This document shows positions 43,290-56,342 of a stretch of DNA of 64,000 nucleotides, in pieces. A model generated the notes under the pieces. That model saw nothing but the letters and a program-made list of their open reading frames with translations. It ran no database searches and had not been told where the DNA came from. Origin of the DNA: Paraescarpia echinospica (Eukaryota; Annelida; Polychaeta; Sabellida; Siboglinidae). Position 1 is the stretch's first letter, and each line of letters begins with the position of its first letter. The stretch lies in NCBI GenBank assembly GCA_020002185.1, contig CM034541.1:29677845-29741844 (forward strand), written 5' to 3'. The translations under genes and the position numbers were made by a program.

Positions 43290-46050
43290 TGAAGCAACGA
43301 ACAGAACACACATGAACAATCGGCGGACTCGCATGGGGTGTAGGGCAGAGAGGTCAAAGCAAAGACCCATTCCTGTACTGATTACTCCTCGCTCCCCGTC
43401 ATCGGTTATCGTGAGACGTGACACCTACTCATCGAATTTGATTCGACTAGACAGTGTATGTGACATGCCAACTATACGCCAAGTGTCTTTCTGCTTGTTG
43501 AATGCTAGATCGGTGTGTGACGGGAAGCAAGCAGGGAAGGCGACCATGATATGTGACCTCATTGAGGACAATGACCTAGACATACTTGCCATCACATAGA
43601 CGTGGTTGAGTGCTGATGACTCCGTCTCTACTGGTTGCATCATACCTGCTGGTTACCAACTACGACATGTCCCGAAAACGTACAGCACTGTTGGTGGTGT
43701 TACAGTCATCTGCAAGTCTGGCTTCACAACGCGACAACTCGAGATGCCGAAATCAAAGACATTCGAATCAATCGACATGGTGTCCAACAAATCAACATGC
43801 GTCGGGACTTCCACGTGCTGTGTAAGATCTGCCGCATTTAGGACGTTTTGGAAGCGCTTAGTGTCATTGTCTGGTGTATTGTTCATGTGGAAGTTAAAAT
43901 GCAATCAGCATGTTTGACGTGGGGATCAAATCATGTTGCGGGACATACCATCGACCTGCTTATAACGCGTTCATCTGATACGTTCCTGAATAATATACGA
44001 ACAGACATTCCACACATGTCAGACCAATCGGCAATTCATTACATACTGCAACTCGCGAAACCACCAAACATCCAGGTAAAGACGACGAGTCGAAATTATC
44101 GACTTATCAATACCACTGCGATATGGGACTAAATCTTATCGTTGCTACTGTCAAATCATCTGTCTTGACATGACATGAACTACGCTATTGACATGTATAG
44201 TGTACAATGAAACCATTGCGGCTTGCCTACTGCCTCTTGCGCCAGCTCGTCACTTCGTCTGTGCACCGTGCAAAACTTGAATACCACACGAATCAAATTG
44301 CTGATGCATCTGGTGATCAGAAGCAGCAGTTCAAGATTATTGCCAAGCTCCTACACACTGATAACGACACACCACTACCGCCATGTGACTCGTCTGACAC
44401 ACTGGATTTTTTCTCAGAAAAGATCTCGATAATTCGGTTTGAACTGAATCAAAATGTCATCAATGCAAATGCCTCTGCTGAGGATGCACCGCAGACTTGT
44501 CTGCTGACTGCGTTTGAGCCAGCCACTGAGGCTGAAATTAGAATGTTGTTGAAGTCATCGCCAGTGAAATCTTGTGAACTTGATCTCATTCCGACATGGC
44601 TTCTTAGAGACTGTGCGCATGATGTTGTACCTGTGCTCATGACAATTGTTAACCTGTCTCTGAGAACGGGGTAATGCCTTCTCACTTGAAGGAAGCGCAC
44701 ATCAGGCCAATACTCAAGAATCCGAGTCTAGACAAAACCGTCTTGAATAACTACAGATCCGTGTCAAATCTACCCTATCTATCGAAGACAATAGAACGTG
44801 TCGTTGCCGCGAGATTGCCAGCTCACCTGTCAGAGCCCAATCTCTGTGAGCCCTATCAGTTTGCGTACAAGCCGAATCACAGCGTTGAGACGGCCCTTGT
44901 CTGTGTGCAGAATCACATCATGCACGCAATGAACAATCAGAATGTTGTCATCATGGTTCTCCTTGATCTATGGGCTGCGTTTGATACCGTCGGCCATGAC
45001 ATGATGTTGCATAGACTCTCATATGATATCGGAGTGGTCCAAGATGCACTGGACTGGTTTAAGTTATACCTGAGAGACAGAGTACAGCCTGTCCACATTC
45101 ATGGTGCTACACCACCTGCTCGTCCTTTGGCATACTTGGTTCCACAAGGCTCCGTGCTGGATTCTCAGCTGTTCTCCATGTATGTAGCACTAGTTGCTAA
45201 TATTATGCGCAAGTACACCAAGAGGACATTGCTGCGGCTGTCGTGCGATTTGAAGAATGTGTAGCGGAAATCAGAACGTGGATGATGACAAACTTTAAAA
45301 GTTGAATTACTCAAAAACAGAAGTCATCGTGTTCGGCTCTGCGCAACAGCTCAAACAAATTTAGCTGCACACACTACGCGTTGGTGACTGTTAGGTCACC
45401 GTAACTCAGAATGTACGAAATCTTGGTGTACAGTTCGATGCCGAGATGAAGATGGAAACGCACGTGACTGCTGTCTGTAGGTCTACAATGTTCCATATCC
45501 ACACTATTGCAAGAATAAGACGTTATCTAACACCTGCAGCGACAGAACAAGTCATGCATGCGTTCGTCACCAGCAGACTTGACGTTGGCAATGCATTACT
45601 CCACTGACTGCCTGTGAAACAACTAGAACAGTTGCAGAGAGTACAGAACTGGGCGGCCCACCTTGTCGACAGCGCCAAGAAGTTCTGTCATGTCACACCT
45701 CTATTGATGACGCTGCACTGGCTGCCGATAGCAGTTAGAGTAGAGTATAAGATTCTTCTACTACGCATCGAGCACTGACTGGCTGTGCACCACGGTATAT
45801 AACCAAATGTGTGAAACGACGCCAGCCAACTCGATTGTTGCGCTCCAGTGAACCCAATCATTTATGCATACCGCGTGTAGCGCGTCGCTGGGGTGACTGA
45901 TAATTTTGCGAGGCAGCCCCAACACTATGGAACTTGCTACCGCAAAAGCTGGCTGCAACAACAATGACAAACACTGATTTTAAATCACACCTTCAGACCT
46001 ATCTGTTTTCCCGAACATTCAATACGGCGCCGTGAGCAACGGTTGTTGGA
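43290..46050 (+). pseudogene. L2/CR1-type LINE, near full length but degraded
   Basis: Frames on the + strand give, in order: an endonuclease start (CLLNARSVCDGK, LIEDNDLDILAIT followed by a stop, TWLSADDSVSTG), an endonuclease end (DLLITRSSDTFLNNIRTDIP and MSDQSAIH near 43960-44030), and reverse transcriptase (LKEAHIRPILKNPSLDK, NYRSVSNLPYLSKTIERVVA, VLLDLWAAFDTVGHD, LVPQGSVLDSQLFSMYV). The YADD box is not found where it should be, after about 45190. Tail motifs persist to about 46010 (CRSTMFHIHTIARIRRYL from about 45478; TDFKSHLQTYLFSRTFNT near 45975). Multiple stops and frameshifts make it inactive. Confidence 0.8.
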
Positions 46051-46273
46051 ACGGGGCATTATAAACAACACGATTTTATTTTTATAATAATTCTGCATAC
46101 GAAACAAGTTTTTATATCATACGTACTGCATTAAGCGGGATAAAACGGAAAATATAAATTACTGGAGGAGAATAACAACTAAAACAGAGCAGCTACATGA
46201 AGATTGATCGGCTAAACTCCTTTTCAAATGAAACGTTTAGGAAGAATGTGTGTACGCGCATGTGAGCGCATTT
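46051..46273. other. Short spacer, nothing recognised
   Basis: AT-rich sequence between two LINE remnants that point toward each other. Confidence 0.4.
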
Positions 46274-47155
46274 TTATGTTTTATCAAAGTGATTTCTAGT
46301 GTTTGTTCTGCACCTGGTTACCAGCCTCGCCTCGCCGATTATATTTCTCACCTTTCCCCGCCTTCTCCCTGTGCGGGGTGGCGGGTTTTGAAGAGTCTCT
46401 TCCACTTCTTCCTGTCCTGAGCCCATTCTTCCTTCATCTGCCATGCCTTCAAATCTTTCCTCACTGTGTCCTGCCATCTCAACTTGGGCCTCCCCTTCGC
46501 TCGTTTCCCCTCTATCTTCATCTCGATGGTGGCTCTTATGTCTTCCCTTTCTTTTCACGTGGCCAACCCACTCCAGCCTTCTTCTCATCATGATGAGCAC
46601 ACTGCTCTCCACATCGGCTTCTTTCAAGGCTCACACCCATTGCCCATATAATCATTCTCATCTCCGTTGTTGCCAGTCGTCTTTCGTCTCTTGTCGATAG
46701 TGGCCAAGTTTCATAGCCGTAGAGAAGTGTCGGTCTAATTACCGTTTTGTAGACCAGGACCTTCATCTTTTGTGGCACCTTCTTATTACATATCACTCCA
46801 GATAGTTCCCTCCACCTAGCCCACCCCTTTGACACTCGGCTCTCAGTTTCATTACTGACACCTCCCTGTTTGTCTACGACATTGCCAAGGTACTTAAAGG
46901 TCTGTACAGTTGGGAGGTTTACCTTTTCCTGAGACCCATATTTGTTCATCTTCACCGGCTTTGTATGCCCCGTTGGCGGAAGGTGTTCCGTCTTCGTTCT
47001 CCTGATCTTTAGTCTATATCTCTCCATTTTTTCTCTCCATTTGTCCAATCTCTCTTCTACCTACCTCCGTCTGAATCACACAACACCAGGTCATCTGCGA
47101 ACAACATAGCCAGGGTGTCTGCTTTTTGATCTCCTCTGTAATCGGCCTCGCCAAT
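46274..47155 (-). pseudogene. RTE-like LINE reverse transcriptase, C-terminal half
   Basis: On the minus strand: LAMLFADDLVLC (active-site FADD box near 47080-47120), then a stop, then KWREKMERYRLKIRRTKTEH, VQTFKYLGNVVDKQGGVSNE, VYKTVIRPTLLYGYETWPLS, and a shifted tail with LEWVGHVKRKGR and RGRPK-type composition. This order is typical of RTE-related endonuclease-reverse transcriptases. The copy is cut just upstream of the RT active site, exactly at a GT microsatellite. Confidence 0.8.

Positions 47156-47160
<5 letters not shown>

Positions 47161-47231
<71 letters not shown>
47161..47231. repeat. (GT)n microsatellite
   Basis: An uninterrupted dinucleotide run of about 71 bases at the truncated end of the RTE-like fragment. 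Confidence 0.97.
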
Positions 47232-47233
<2 letters not shown>

Positions 47234-48309
47234 CAAGACTTCAGCGCAGTCTTATATGTCAAGCCATAACAAGGATACCGTACGGACACACAAACACTCT
47301 GTGTTTCTGAGCACGGTGAGCGATAGTGTGCACATATGCTGTAACGCAGACGGGCATTCGTTATTACAGTCAATATGCAGGTCCTTCGAATTAACCATAA
47401 TACGAACTATTATTAACACTGCATATGTCAGGCAGTGATCTTTATGATTACAGTATGATGCATCGATGATGCACCCAAGTCATAGGATCAGGTGGGCGAG
47501 GGCTGAGCCACCAAAACTATTTAGTGGGGCGCTGGAGATAGGATTAGGCCTCCAATATTTAGGGGATGCATTTTAGGGGATGCATGTTTTGCTGAGCCTT
47601 GAGGGACGGGAGGAAAGGGAGTATTTTGCAGAGTTTCTAGATGTTTAAACGCCTCAAGGTGGGAGTGCAATGGGAGGTTTTGGGAGTGCGTCAAAATGCT
47701 TTCATAACCTCAAAGGGAATGCAATTGAAGATTTTTTGGAGAGCCTCAGGAGGGGGTTAGTTGGAGGTCTTTGGTGAGCCTCAGTACCCCGAGTATTCAC
47801 CACGTTCCGACGCCACTGCGTACGGTGTTATGAAACTTCATATATGTGGTTTTCCTTAAATTCATATAAGGTTGTAGAAAGAAAGGACGTAAGGAAGGTT
47901 TAATAAAACATTGAGAACTGGTATACGAACGTGTTCATTTCTACAGAGGACGACACATGAAAGGAACAAAATAGCTACTGATCCTGTCAATGCTGATAGG
48001 GTACGCGTGCTTAAACACAAAACTGATCTCGTAGAGATGTGCTACACAACGATAACAAAGATTGGGCTCTCAACAAGCCAAAGTCTTTATTATCCACGTA
48101 TTCTATGAAGTATGTTGCTTTGAGATGCAATACTCAGAGTCTTACTGCAAGTAGGTGTAACTACAGAAGTAATGGTTATAAAAATAAAGACAATGAAATA
48201 CATAAGATTTTTTAATTTCCCAGCAAGGAAGCACATCTTGTTGGGCCAACATTGTTAAATGTGCGGCACAGTCACCGTCTCCATGTTCAGAGAGACAGGA
48301 AAGGATTAG
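47232..48309. other. Intergenic, possible LINE tail fragment
   Basis: At 47941-48108 a frame with ATDPVNADRVRVLKHKTDLV and KIGLSTSQS weakly resembles the end of the LINE family at 7340-8115 (SADCVGASSVNMFKNKIDTY). The rest shows nothing recognisable. Confidence 0.3.
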
Positions 48310-48337
48310 CAGGCAGGCGGGCAGACAGGCGGGCTGG

Positions 48338-48436
<99 letters not shown>

Positions 48437-48468
48437 CGAGTCAGCGAGTCAGCGAGTCAGCGAGTCCG
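48310..48468. repeat. (GGCA)n microsatellite followed by (GCGAGTCA)n
   Basis: A near-perfect tetranucleotide run to about 48436, with small variants at its left edge (GGCGGGCAGACAGGCGGGCT), is followed directly by an 8-bp repeat GCGAGTCA in about four copies. Confidence 0.95.
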
Positions 48469-49979
48469 TTCATACACTGCTATAGACCCTTGTAGGAAGT
48501 TAGCGACGACATTGCTATAGTATACACTGCCTGCTTGGCACCTCTCACGCGTCCGACCGGGCAAGCTCTAGCGGATTCTATTTGAGGACGGCAGATACGA
48601 AAATAAGGGGGTAGTTTTAGTGTTTTGGTTTCGTATGCAACACATTATTATATATTACATTAATTGCCAGACGACATGGTGTTCTTTTATTTGGAGATGA
48701 ACTGGGATTGTCATGAGATAAAAAAAACAAAGTGTCATATTTCCATAATGATTTGAACTAGTGTACACCTTTGGTCACGAAACCAAACTAAAATGTTAAT
48801 ATCTATTGGCATGTTTTGAGCTTTTCGTTCGAACATCATATGTCAAAACGTTCGCTTTGTATTGCAGCTTGCCCTCGGTGTCGTTGAATTTTACAACTAT
48901 TGGATGGAGGGGCATTTGTTCCTTAGAGAAATAAGCTGATGGTATTCCTTCTGGTTGGGATGTTGATATACGCCGTCTTGTGAGGATAAAGAGCCTTCCT
49001 TACGTAATGTAAAACCATCAATAATGGTGTGAGAACAGAAGACGTGAAGTCGAAATAAATTCACATGCACTTGTTTATCAAACTGATATCAAACATGTTC
49101 AGGATTTCCATACAGATATGTGTTGACACTTAATGACTGCATTTTTTAATGATGTTAGTTTGAAGGCATGTGAAAAGTAGGATACATGAACCCATTTTGT
49201 GATGTTTTACACCGTCTTATGGGGATAATAAGCCTAGCATACTTAATGTATAGTAACATCATTGATACTTTATAAATAAGAAAAATATGATACCAAGTCT
49301 CATGTACATGCACGTGTTAGTTAGATGCCAATGATGATTTTCCACACTGAAAAGGCCGGTGACAGTACAAGTCTTCTGGGTATCCGGTTTTCAATAACAA
49401 CGCGTAACGGAGATTACTGTTAACGCAAAATAAAACAATTCACTATCCGAAATTGCGCATTATTGCGTAGCAGCAGGAAATCACCTACTATGCCAAATGC
49501 TCGAGTGTCCTAGCATGAATAAAATATCCGACAGCTAAATAAAACAGATAGATTGTTCTTTGGTAAAATAGTCTGAAAGATAACTGTAATCTCTGCTACG
49601 TGTTTCTGTAACAGTTTTCAAAGCAACGGTTGTACAGATGATAATTTGTTGTGATTAAGCGAAAACTTTAGAAAATCTCAATTGCTCAGGTAAATTATTC
49701 TGGTTATTCACATAAAGTTGTTTTGTCATATGCGGTTCAAAAACGAAATAAAGAGATTCCACCAATCGTACCACTATTTGAATCAACACACAGTGTATAA
49801 AAACGTAACATACACCAAAGTCCATAATTATTTGTCAAGCAGTTGTCTAAATTAAAGAAACACTGCATAATCTCTCGTATTTGATTTGGGCAGTAGTTAC
49901 AAGGAAACATATGAATATGACAGGCCGTTTTTGCAATTTTTACTCATTTATATATATATATATATGCATAGCTGTACAA
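48469..49979. other. Intergenic stretch, nothing recognised
   Basis: AT-rich. GATATACGCCGTCTTGTGAG with GCCTTCCTTACGTAATGTA near 48965-49015 and ACACCGTCTTATGGG with GCATACTTAATGTATAG near 49210-49250 form an imperfect local duplication about 240 bp apart. No gene. Confidence 0.35.
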
Positions 49980-51024
49980 TACTGACCTTCCGTCAAGAAC
50001 AGGGGATAGAAGACGTGTACATCGAACTCGTGAAAGACATCTACACCAACAGCTCGGTGACAGTGCACCTACACAAAAAGAGCAACAAGATCAACATCAA
50101 GAGAGGAGTACGACAGGGTAACACCATATCGTCCAAGCTGTTTACGGCAACACTCGAAAGTATATTCCGAAGACTGACCTAGGAAACCAGAGGCATGATG
50201 ATAGACGAAGAATAAAATCTCAGTCGTCTTTGCTTCGCCGACGACATACTCACATGCGCTACTATACCGCAAGACCTACAAAAAATGCTGCAGGAGCTAG
50301 CTGATGAAAGTGAAAAACATGGTCTGAAGATAAACATTTGGAAGATAAAAGTGATGCTAGAAAATGACACACCAATATATATATAAACACCATGCAGATA
50401 GAGAACGTTGAAAGCTACGTATATCTAGGACAGCGATACAGTATCAGAGACAAAAACCAAGACAAGGAGATTCAAAGAAGAATCACCGCCGGCTGGACAG
50501 CATTCGCCAAACACGCGACATCTTCAAGGGTAACTTTGGAACCTGCTTGAAGAGACAAGTTTACAACTTATAGCGATGACATATGGCGTAGAAACATGGG
50601 CGCTCACCATCCAGGCAAAGAACAAAACTATCAGCCGCATAAACAAAGATGGAAAGAATTAAGTTAAATATCACTTGTCGGGAGAGAAAAACAAACATCT
50701 GGGTAAGAGTGAAGACAAAGGTCATAGACGTGATAGAACAAATCAGAAGACAGAAGTGGACCTGGGCAGAGCACATCAGCAGACTACGAGATAACAGATG
50801 AAAATCAAGTATGACAACCTGGAGACCTTACGAAGGGAAACGATCTAGAGGAAGACCGGCGAGACGGTGGAGAAACTAACTAGATGAGTACTGGAAGGGC
50901 ACCATCTGGCAGAGGATAGCGCAAACAGGCAGATTTGGAAACGACATGCTGAGGCCTTTGCCCAACCACGGGACACTACGGCTGCCCAACCACGGGACAC
51001 TACGGCTGCACAATGATGATGATG

Positions 51025-51025
<1 letters not shown>
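49980..51025 (+). pseudogene. RTE-like LINE 3' half with (TGA)n tail
   Basis: Frames on the + strand give EDVYIELVKDIYTNSSVTVH, INIKRGVRQGNTISSKLFTA, then (after a stop) RLCFADDILTCATIPQDLQK, YVYLGQRYSIRDKNQDKEIQ and TYGVETWALTIQAKNKTISR. The RQG and FADD boxes identify a reverse transcriptase, and the style is RTE-like. Stops are frequent. The 3' end has a tandem copy of CCAACCACGGGACACTACGG and a short (GAT)n tract at about 51014-51025, as RTE elements often do. Confidence 0.8.
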
Positions 51026-51055
<30 letters not shown>

Positions 51056-51135
51056 ACGTACTATATATATATATATAGTAAGTTATGTATATATATATAT
51101 ATAGTAAGTTATGTATATATATATATATAGTAAGT
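51026..51135. repeat. (TA)n array with AGTAAGTTATG interruptions
   Basis: TA runs are interrupted at regular spacing by AGTAAGTTATG (three times), giving a compound minisatellite of about 28-bp units. Confidence 0.85.
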
Positions 51136-51159
51136 TATACATTGGGACGTCTTAGACTC

Positions 51160-52560
51160 ACATGATATTAACTCGTATAGAGATCGCACGTAGGTTGAAC
51201 TGTCTAAACTGAATGATCCAACTGGTGTTAAATGCAATAATCCTAACTGTAACAACTGTAGTCACCATGACGACATCGATGAGTTTTATAAAATGAGTTT
51301 TATAATTCTATCGTATGCACTCTGAAGAGGTCTGGCAAAACACGTGTATCAACTCGTAAGTGTTCTTCTAAATATGATGTTGTGCCAGGATGGAATGAGC
51401 GTGTGAAAGAACTGCACAGTGCAGCTGGTGATGCTTACTGGTTGTCGAGCCAGGTTGAACAACCTAGACAAGGTGATGTTTTTAATTAATCAAATTTAGG
51501 CATGCCGTCAGAAAACGTAAAACGATAAAGAAACTATTAATGCTGATTCCATTGCAGAAAAGTTATGTCAAAATGATCATCGACAGTTCTGGAAGGAAAT
51601 TAAAAATCATACGAACAGTAAAGTTAAACTACCAACGAACATTGATGGTATTCATGGTGATGTCGATATTGGGTCAATGTGGAAGCACCAGTATGAAAAT
51701 ATATTTAACGATGTGAATGATAGCCGTTTGATTACGTTCACTTTGATACTACCGGTGACAATAATGGAATCTCTGTTGAGGTAGTTGGAATGATGAGTAT
51801 TATTAATGAATTATCACGCAATATGTCATCAGATCTGGATGGTATTGCTGCAGAACACATCAAGTTCGCCGATGCTCAAATTGTGGTTCTATTATCTACC
51901 CTTGTGGCCTATATTATATTAGGTGCATTATTATGTTTCGAAATCAATCTCCCTTATTAAAGATGCCTTTCTAACATATGTTCCATTATAATAGACACTG
52001 TGTTAATTCAACAGAATGGAAACGTACTTGCAAACTACGCCTCATCAGTTTGGATTTAAGCCAAAACATGGAACGGGGCTCTGTGTGTTTACATTTATAG
52101 AATTACTAATATTTTACACTAAACATGGTTCAACTATATATGACTTTAGGAGGAAAGTAGTTAAACTTCGCCACCTGTTGTAAATACCTTGGGCATGTCA
52201 TTTGTAACGACTTATTCGACGAGGCTGACATAGTGAGACTTCTTTATGCCAAAAATAACAAGTTACTGCAAATATTTCATTTTTGCTCCACTTCTATAAA
52301 GAATATGCTGTTTACTGCATATTTCAGTAATATTTGTTTGCGTGCGCTATGTGTTAATTGTAGAAAAGCTAATCTTCAACAATTTATTGTTGCCTACAAC
52401 AATTCATATAGGATATTGAACAGTCTGCCTATGAGATGTAGTGCTAGCCACATGTTTGCTACAGCTAATGTAAAATAGTGTAAATGTATTATTAGAACAG
52501 CTATCTTTAGCTTAATCTGGAGGATTTATAGGTCTGTTAATACAATTATTAAGAGTATTG
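51160..52560 (+). pseudogene. LINE remnant, internally deleted, sister of 54215-56310
   Basis: Frames share diagnostic segments with the minus-strand copy at 54215-56310: VELSKLNDPTGVKCNNPNCN against VELSKLNVLPGVRCTDPNCH, CQDGMSV against VPGWNERV, HHDDIDEFYK against HHDDLGDFYN, and AYNNSYRILNSLPMRCSASH against AYNNSFRILNNLPLRCSASH. The RT core is missing: sequence jumps at about 52140 from the palm start (QFGFKPKHGTG region) to the segment after the YADD box. Frameshifts are many. Confidence 0.75.
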
Positions 52561-53329
52561 TTACTAGCGACATATACAGTACGTCGCTGTTGCTGCATCA
52601 GTGGGTCAAGGCTTTGTATACTTTGTGCATATCCTGTTTTTATTTATATATATATATTTATTTATTATGAAAAATTGTTATATAGATGTTTTTATCATTG
52701 TACTTTTTCTATACGGACACACTGCTTGTCTGAAATAAAAACATTACTATTGTTATTACATATAGGATGTGCAGAGCGCCCATGTTGGCAGCAAGTATTC
52801 CGCTCCGTTTTAATCTCAATTGCTGATACGTATTAATGGCATGTGAGTAACCAAACTGATGCAGTTGTTCCATACATACATACATACATACATACATACA
52901 TACATGGAACATATTACGTGCACTACCAATAGTGATGATGTAGCAGTTTTAAGTGATTTATGAACATTTATTTATTTGGGCGTGTCAAGTCTGGAACAGA
53001 CTGCAGTGCTGTTCACTGAAGCGTATACGATTACGATTGCATATTGATATCAGGTTGTATCAGTTAGATCTGGAATATTGTCGCTGCTGACGTCATATGG
53101 TTTTGTTACCACACCGCATCCCGAATATCGTGACTGAATGTATTTAAAAACGTTGGATGTACCTGAAATTCTACCTGAATGTGTGCCACGGACTGAACTG
53201 CCACGGTCTGATGTGCACGGCTAGAAATATATTTGCCATTTTTCTTGGGATGACTGCGTACAGCAGGAATGCATTCATAAACATTGGCAACGGACTTTAC
53301 CTTGGACATGTCAATGGAGTGTATCCCTG
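52561..53329. other. Intergenic with (CATA)n microsatellite
   Basis: A TA run lies near 52643-52656 and (CATA)n at about 52872-52906. A frame at 53106-53390 antisense overlaps the start of the next LINE and is not supported. Confidence 0.5.
52872..52906. repeat. (CATA)n microsatellite
   Basis: About nine tetranucleotide copies without interruption. Confidence 0.95.
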
Positions 53330-54170
53330 ATCTCGACAAGTCAAGCGTGCAAGCACTCGCCGTGGTTGTAGGGTTGGCAGGCTCAAACAAAGACCAATTC
53401 GTGTAGTTGTAAATCGTCGCTTCACGTCGGCTTCCGCCAACCGAAAAACAAGGACATCAATACGTAACCTCTTTTCCGTGAACATTGTCACCTCCGTTGT
53501 GATCGGGCGTCCGTGTATCGCTAAATTGAATGTGCATTGCATCAATGTACGTTCGGTTAAGAATAAAGCGATCTGTGTTTCTGACGTTGTGATTTCGCTG
53601 GACATTAACATTTTAGCTCTAACGGAGACGTGGCTCGGTAGCGTCATTGATGATCACGTAATAAGCGCATTAGTTCCATGTGGATACGAATTTAATTCCG
53701 TGTCACGACCTGGTGGAAAACAAGGGGAGGTGTGGCAGTGTTGTACAAGCCCGGCCTGACAATAAACGCGATTTCAACGCGCGGAAATTACATTCCCATT
53801 ACTATGTAACAAAATGTAGTGTCACCTTCAGGTTGTGTGTCGTGTATCGTCCGCCACAATCGAAGCGAAACGGATTTACCAGCACGGTTTTCTTTGACCA
53901 GTGGTCTGCGTATTTAGACGACATAATGCTGGATACGCTTGATGTTGTTATCACTGGCGATTTGAACTTTCACTTGGACATTTCAACAGAACCGGACGTA
54001 TGACGCTTTTCCGAGACACTCGAAGAAGCAACTGATGAAAGATGCGACCCACAGTAAGGGGCACATCTTGGATGTTGTCATATTTAGGAATAGTGTTTGC
54101 GTAGTACCTGCACTACCAAATGTCTATGACCCGTGTCTATGCGATTCGAAGTACATTACACGTCGCTAGT
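53330..54170 (+). pseudogene. L2-type LINE 5' region, endonuclease fragment
   Basis: Shares its start with the element at 43290 (RLKQRPIRVVVNRRF against RSKQRPIPVLITPRS). It then has the endonuclease signatures LNVHCINVRSVKNKAICVSD, SLDINILALTETWLGS, CVVYRPPQSKRNG and LDVVITGDLNFHLDIST. The fragment ends with a degraded HILDVVIFRN region near 54070-54140 and no reverse transcriptase follows, so it is 3' truncated, unlike typical LINE copies. Confidence 0.75.
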
Positions 54171-54214
54171 TTTAATGTTATAAATATTGGGATTCCAAGA
54201 CATGTCAACCCTAT

Positions 54215-56302
54215 TCATTAAGCTAAAATAGCCTTTCTGATTACACATTTACCCGAGCTGACATTAGCTGTAGCAAACATGTGGCTAGCGCTACATCTCA
54301 AGGGCAAATTGTTCAATATCCTGAAAGAGTTGTTATATGCAACAACGAATTGCTGAAAATTAACTTTTCTAAAGTTCACCCATAACGCACACATATAGAT
54401 ATTACCAAAATACGCTGTAAATAGCTTTTTTTTTTTATAGCAGTTGAACACAAATGGAATTTTTGACGTAACATATTATTCTTGGCATTCAAAAGTCTCA
54501 CTTTGGCTTGCATGTCAGACTCATCAGACAAGTTATTAGAAATGACATGTCCAAGATATTTACAAGAGGTGCAAAGTTTAACTTCTTTCCTCCTAATGTA
54601 ATTTCTTTAGAAAGATTTGACTTTCTAGATTCAAAGTACATGACCAGGGATTTACCCGCATTGTATTGCACGTCATGCTCACATCCATATGAGTAACACA
54701 TGTCTAGTAGTGTTTGTAGTCCTTTAGCAGAAGGTGCAAACAGAAGTAGATCATCGGCGTATATAAGGTGATTAACAACCAAGTTACCAAGACTACAATC
54801 GATTTGTTTGTGTGCAGTTGTATACTCAGATTATCCATATAAATGTTAAAAAGTAAAGGGGATAACTAACCACCTTGCTTAACACCATTGTCTACCGAGA
54901 AGAAGTCCGAGTAGGTATTTCCCCATCGTATGCATACACATTGATTATTGAATTCATTGCAGAGTACTCTTAAGATATATTTCGGTACATTTCGTTGTTC
55001 TAATTTCGTTAAAAGTTTATATCGGTTGACACGATCAAACGCCTTTGATTCAGCTAAAAACGCGACGTGCATAGCTGAACCATGTTCAGTGTAGAACCTT
55101 AATAATTCCTTAAATGCAAACACGCATAACTCCGTTCCATGTTTAGGCTTAAAGCCACATTGATTAGGAGTGGTTTCCAGGTACATTTCCATTCTGTTAA
55201 AAAGAACAGTGTCTATTATCTTCGAAAATATGTTCGATAGACATATTGGCCTATAATTCCCTTTGTCGTTTACTCGTTTATTCTTGTTTTTAATAATTGG
55301 TACAATAACAGACCGTGAAATTTCTTTTGGTAAATAACCGTGCACCAGAATCGAAGACACAAGGGTAGACAAAAGCACAGCGAGTTGAGAATTAGCGAAC
55401 TTAATATGTTCTGCATTGCTACCGTCCAGACCTGGTGACTTATTTTTTGAGAGTCCATTACAAATATCCATCAGTTCAACTGCACCAACAGTCATTCCCT
55501 TATTGCCAGTGGAACAATCATAACAAATTTTATCACATCGACTATCCTCCATATCATTAAATAAATGTTCATAATGATGCTTCCACATTGACCCGATGTT
55601 TACGTCACCGTGTATAATTATCAATGTTTGTCGGAAGGTTTACTTTACTGTTCGTACAGTGCTTAATTTCTTTCAAGAATTTGCGGTGGTCGTTTTGACA
55701 CAACTGTTCTACAATGTTATCAGCAATGGTAGTTTCTTTCTCCATTTTACATTTTCTGATCGCCTGCTTGAATTTAATTCTGGATAATACCATAACATTA
55801 AAAATGTCACCTTGTCTAGGTTTACAAGTCTCTTTCCATATACAGTAAGCATCACGGGCTGCACAATGAAGCTCTTTCACTCGCTCGTTCCAACCTGGTA
55901 CAGCATTATGCTTATAAGCACCTTTGCGATTTGACCGAAGTGTGTGACCACACCTCTTCAATGTAATCACGATAGAATTGTAAAAGTCACCGAGATCATC
56001 ATGATGATTACAGTTATGACAATTGGGATCAGTGCATCTAACACCCGGTAGAACATTCAGTTTGCTCAATTCAACGTTCGTGCATTCTCTACATGCGTCA
56101 ATATATTGTGGGTGTAATCTGTACCATTGTATGCCTTGCTTAATCTCATTAGTATTGACACTACCACTAACGCATTCTGGTACAATATCACTGTCTATGC
56201 TAACGATATCGGGTGATGATCAGAATAAATAATGTCATAAAGTATGGACATGTTAGATAGGCAATCCTTCGCATCAGCGGTACATATGATATGGTCAAGC
56301 CA

Positions 56303-56310
<8 letters not shown>
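54215..56310 (-). pseudogene. LINE with endonuclease end and reverse transcriptase (minus strand)
   Basis: Reading from 56310 down: [20 protein letters not shown] and [11 protein letters not shown] (end of an APE-type endonuclease), a linker with CTDPNCHNCNHHDDL and WNERVKELHCAARDAYCIWK, then RT motifs SKNKSPGLDGSNAEHIKFA, GNYRPICLSNIFSKIIDTVL, NQCGFKPKHGTELCVFAFKE, FLAESKAFDRVNRYKLLTKL, VDNGVKQGG, and VVNHLIYADDLLLFAPS (near 54740-54785). The tail ends AYNNSFRILNNLPLRCSASH. Frameshifts lie near 56200, 55615, 54860 and 54490. Its 5' end meets a TA microsatellite. The family within non-LTR elements is not certain. Confidence 0.85.

Positions 56311-56342
<32 letters not shown>

Noticed and set aside
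46303..46700. Sense frames of 60-96 codons
   Set aside because: They are antisense shadows of the RTE-like reverse transcriptase fragment.
48252..48485. Arg/Gln/Ala/Gly-repeat protein frame
   Set aside because: It is the translation of a (GGCA)n microsatellite.
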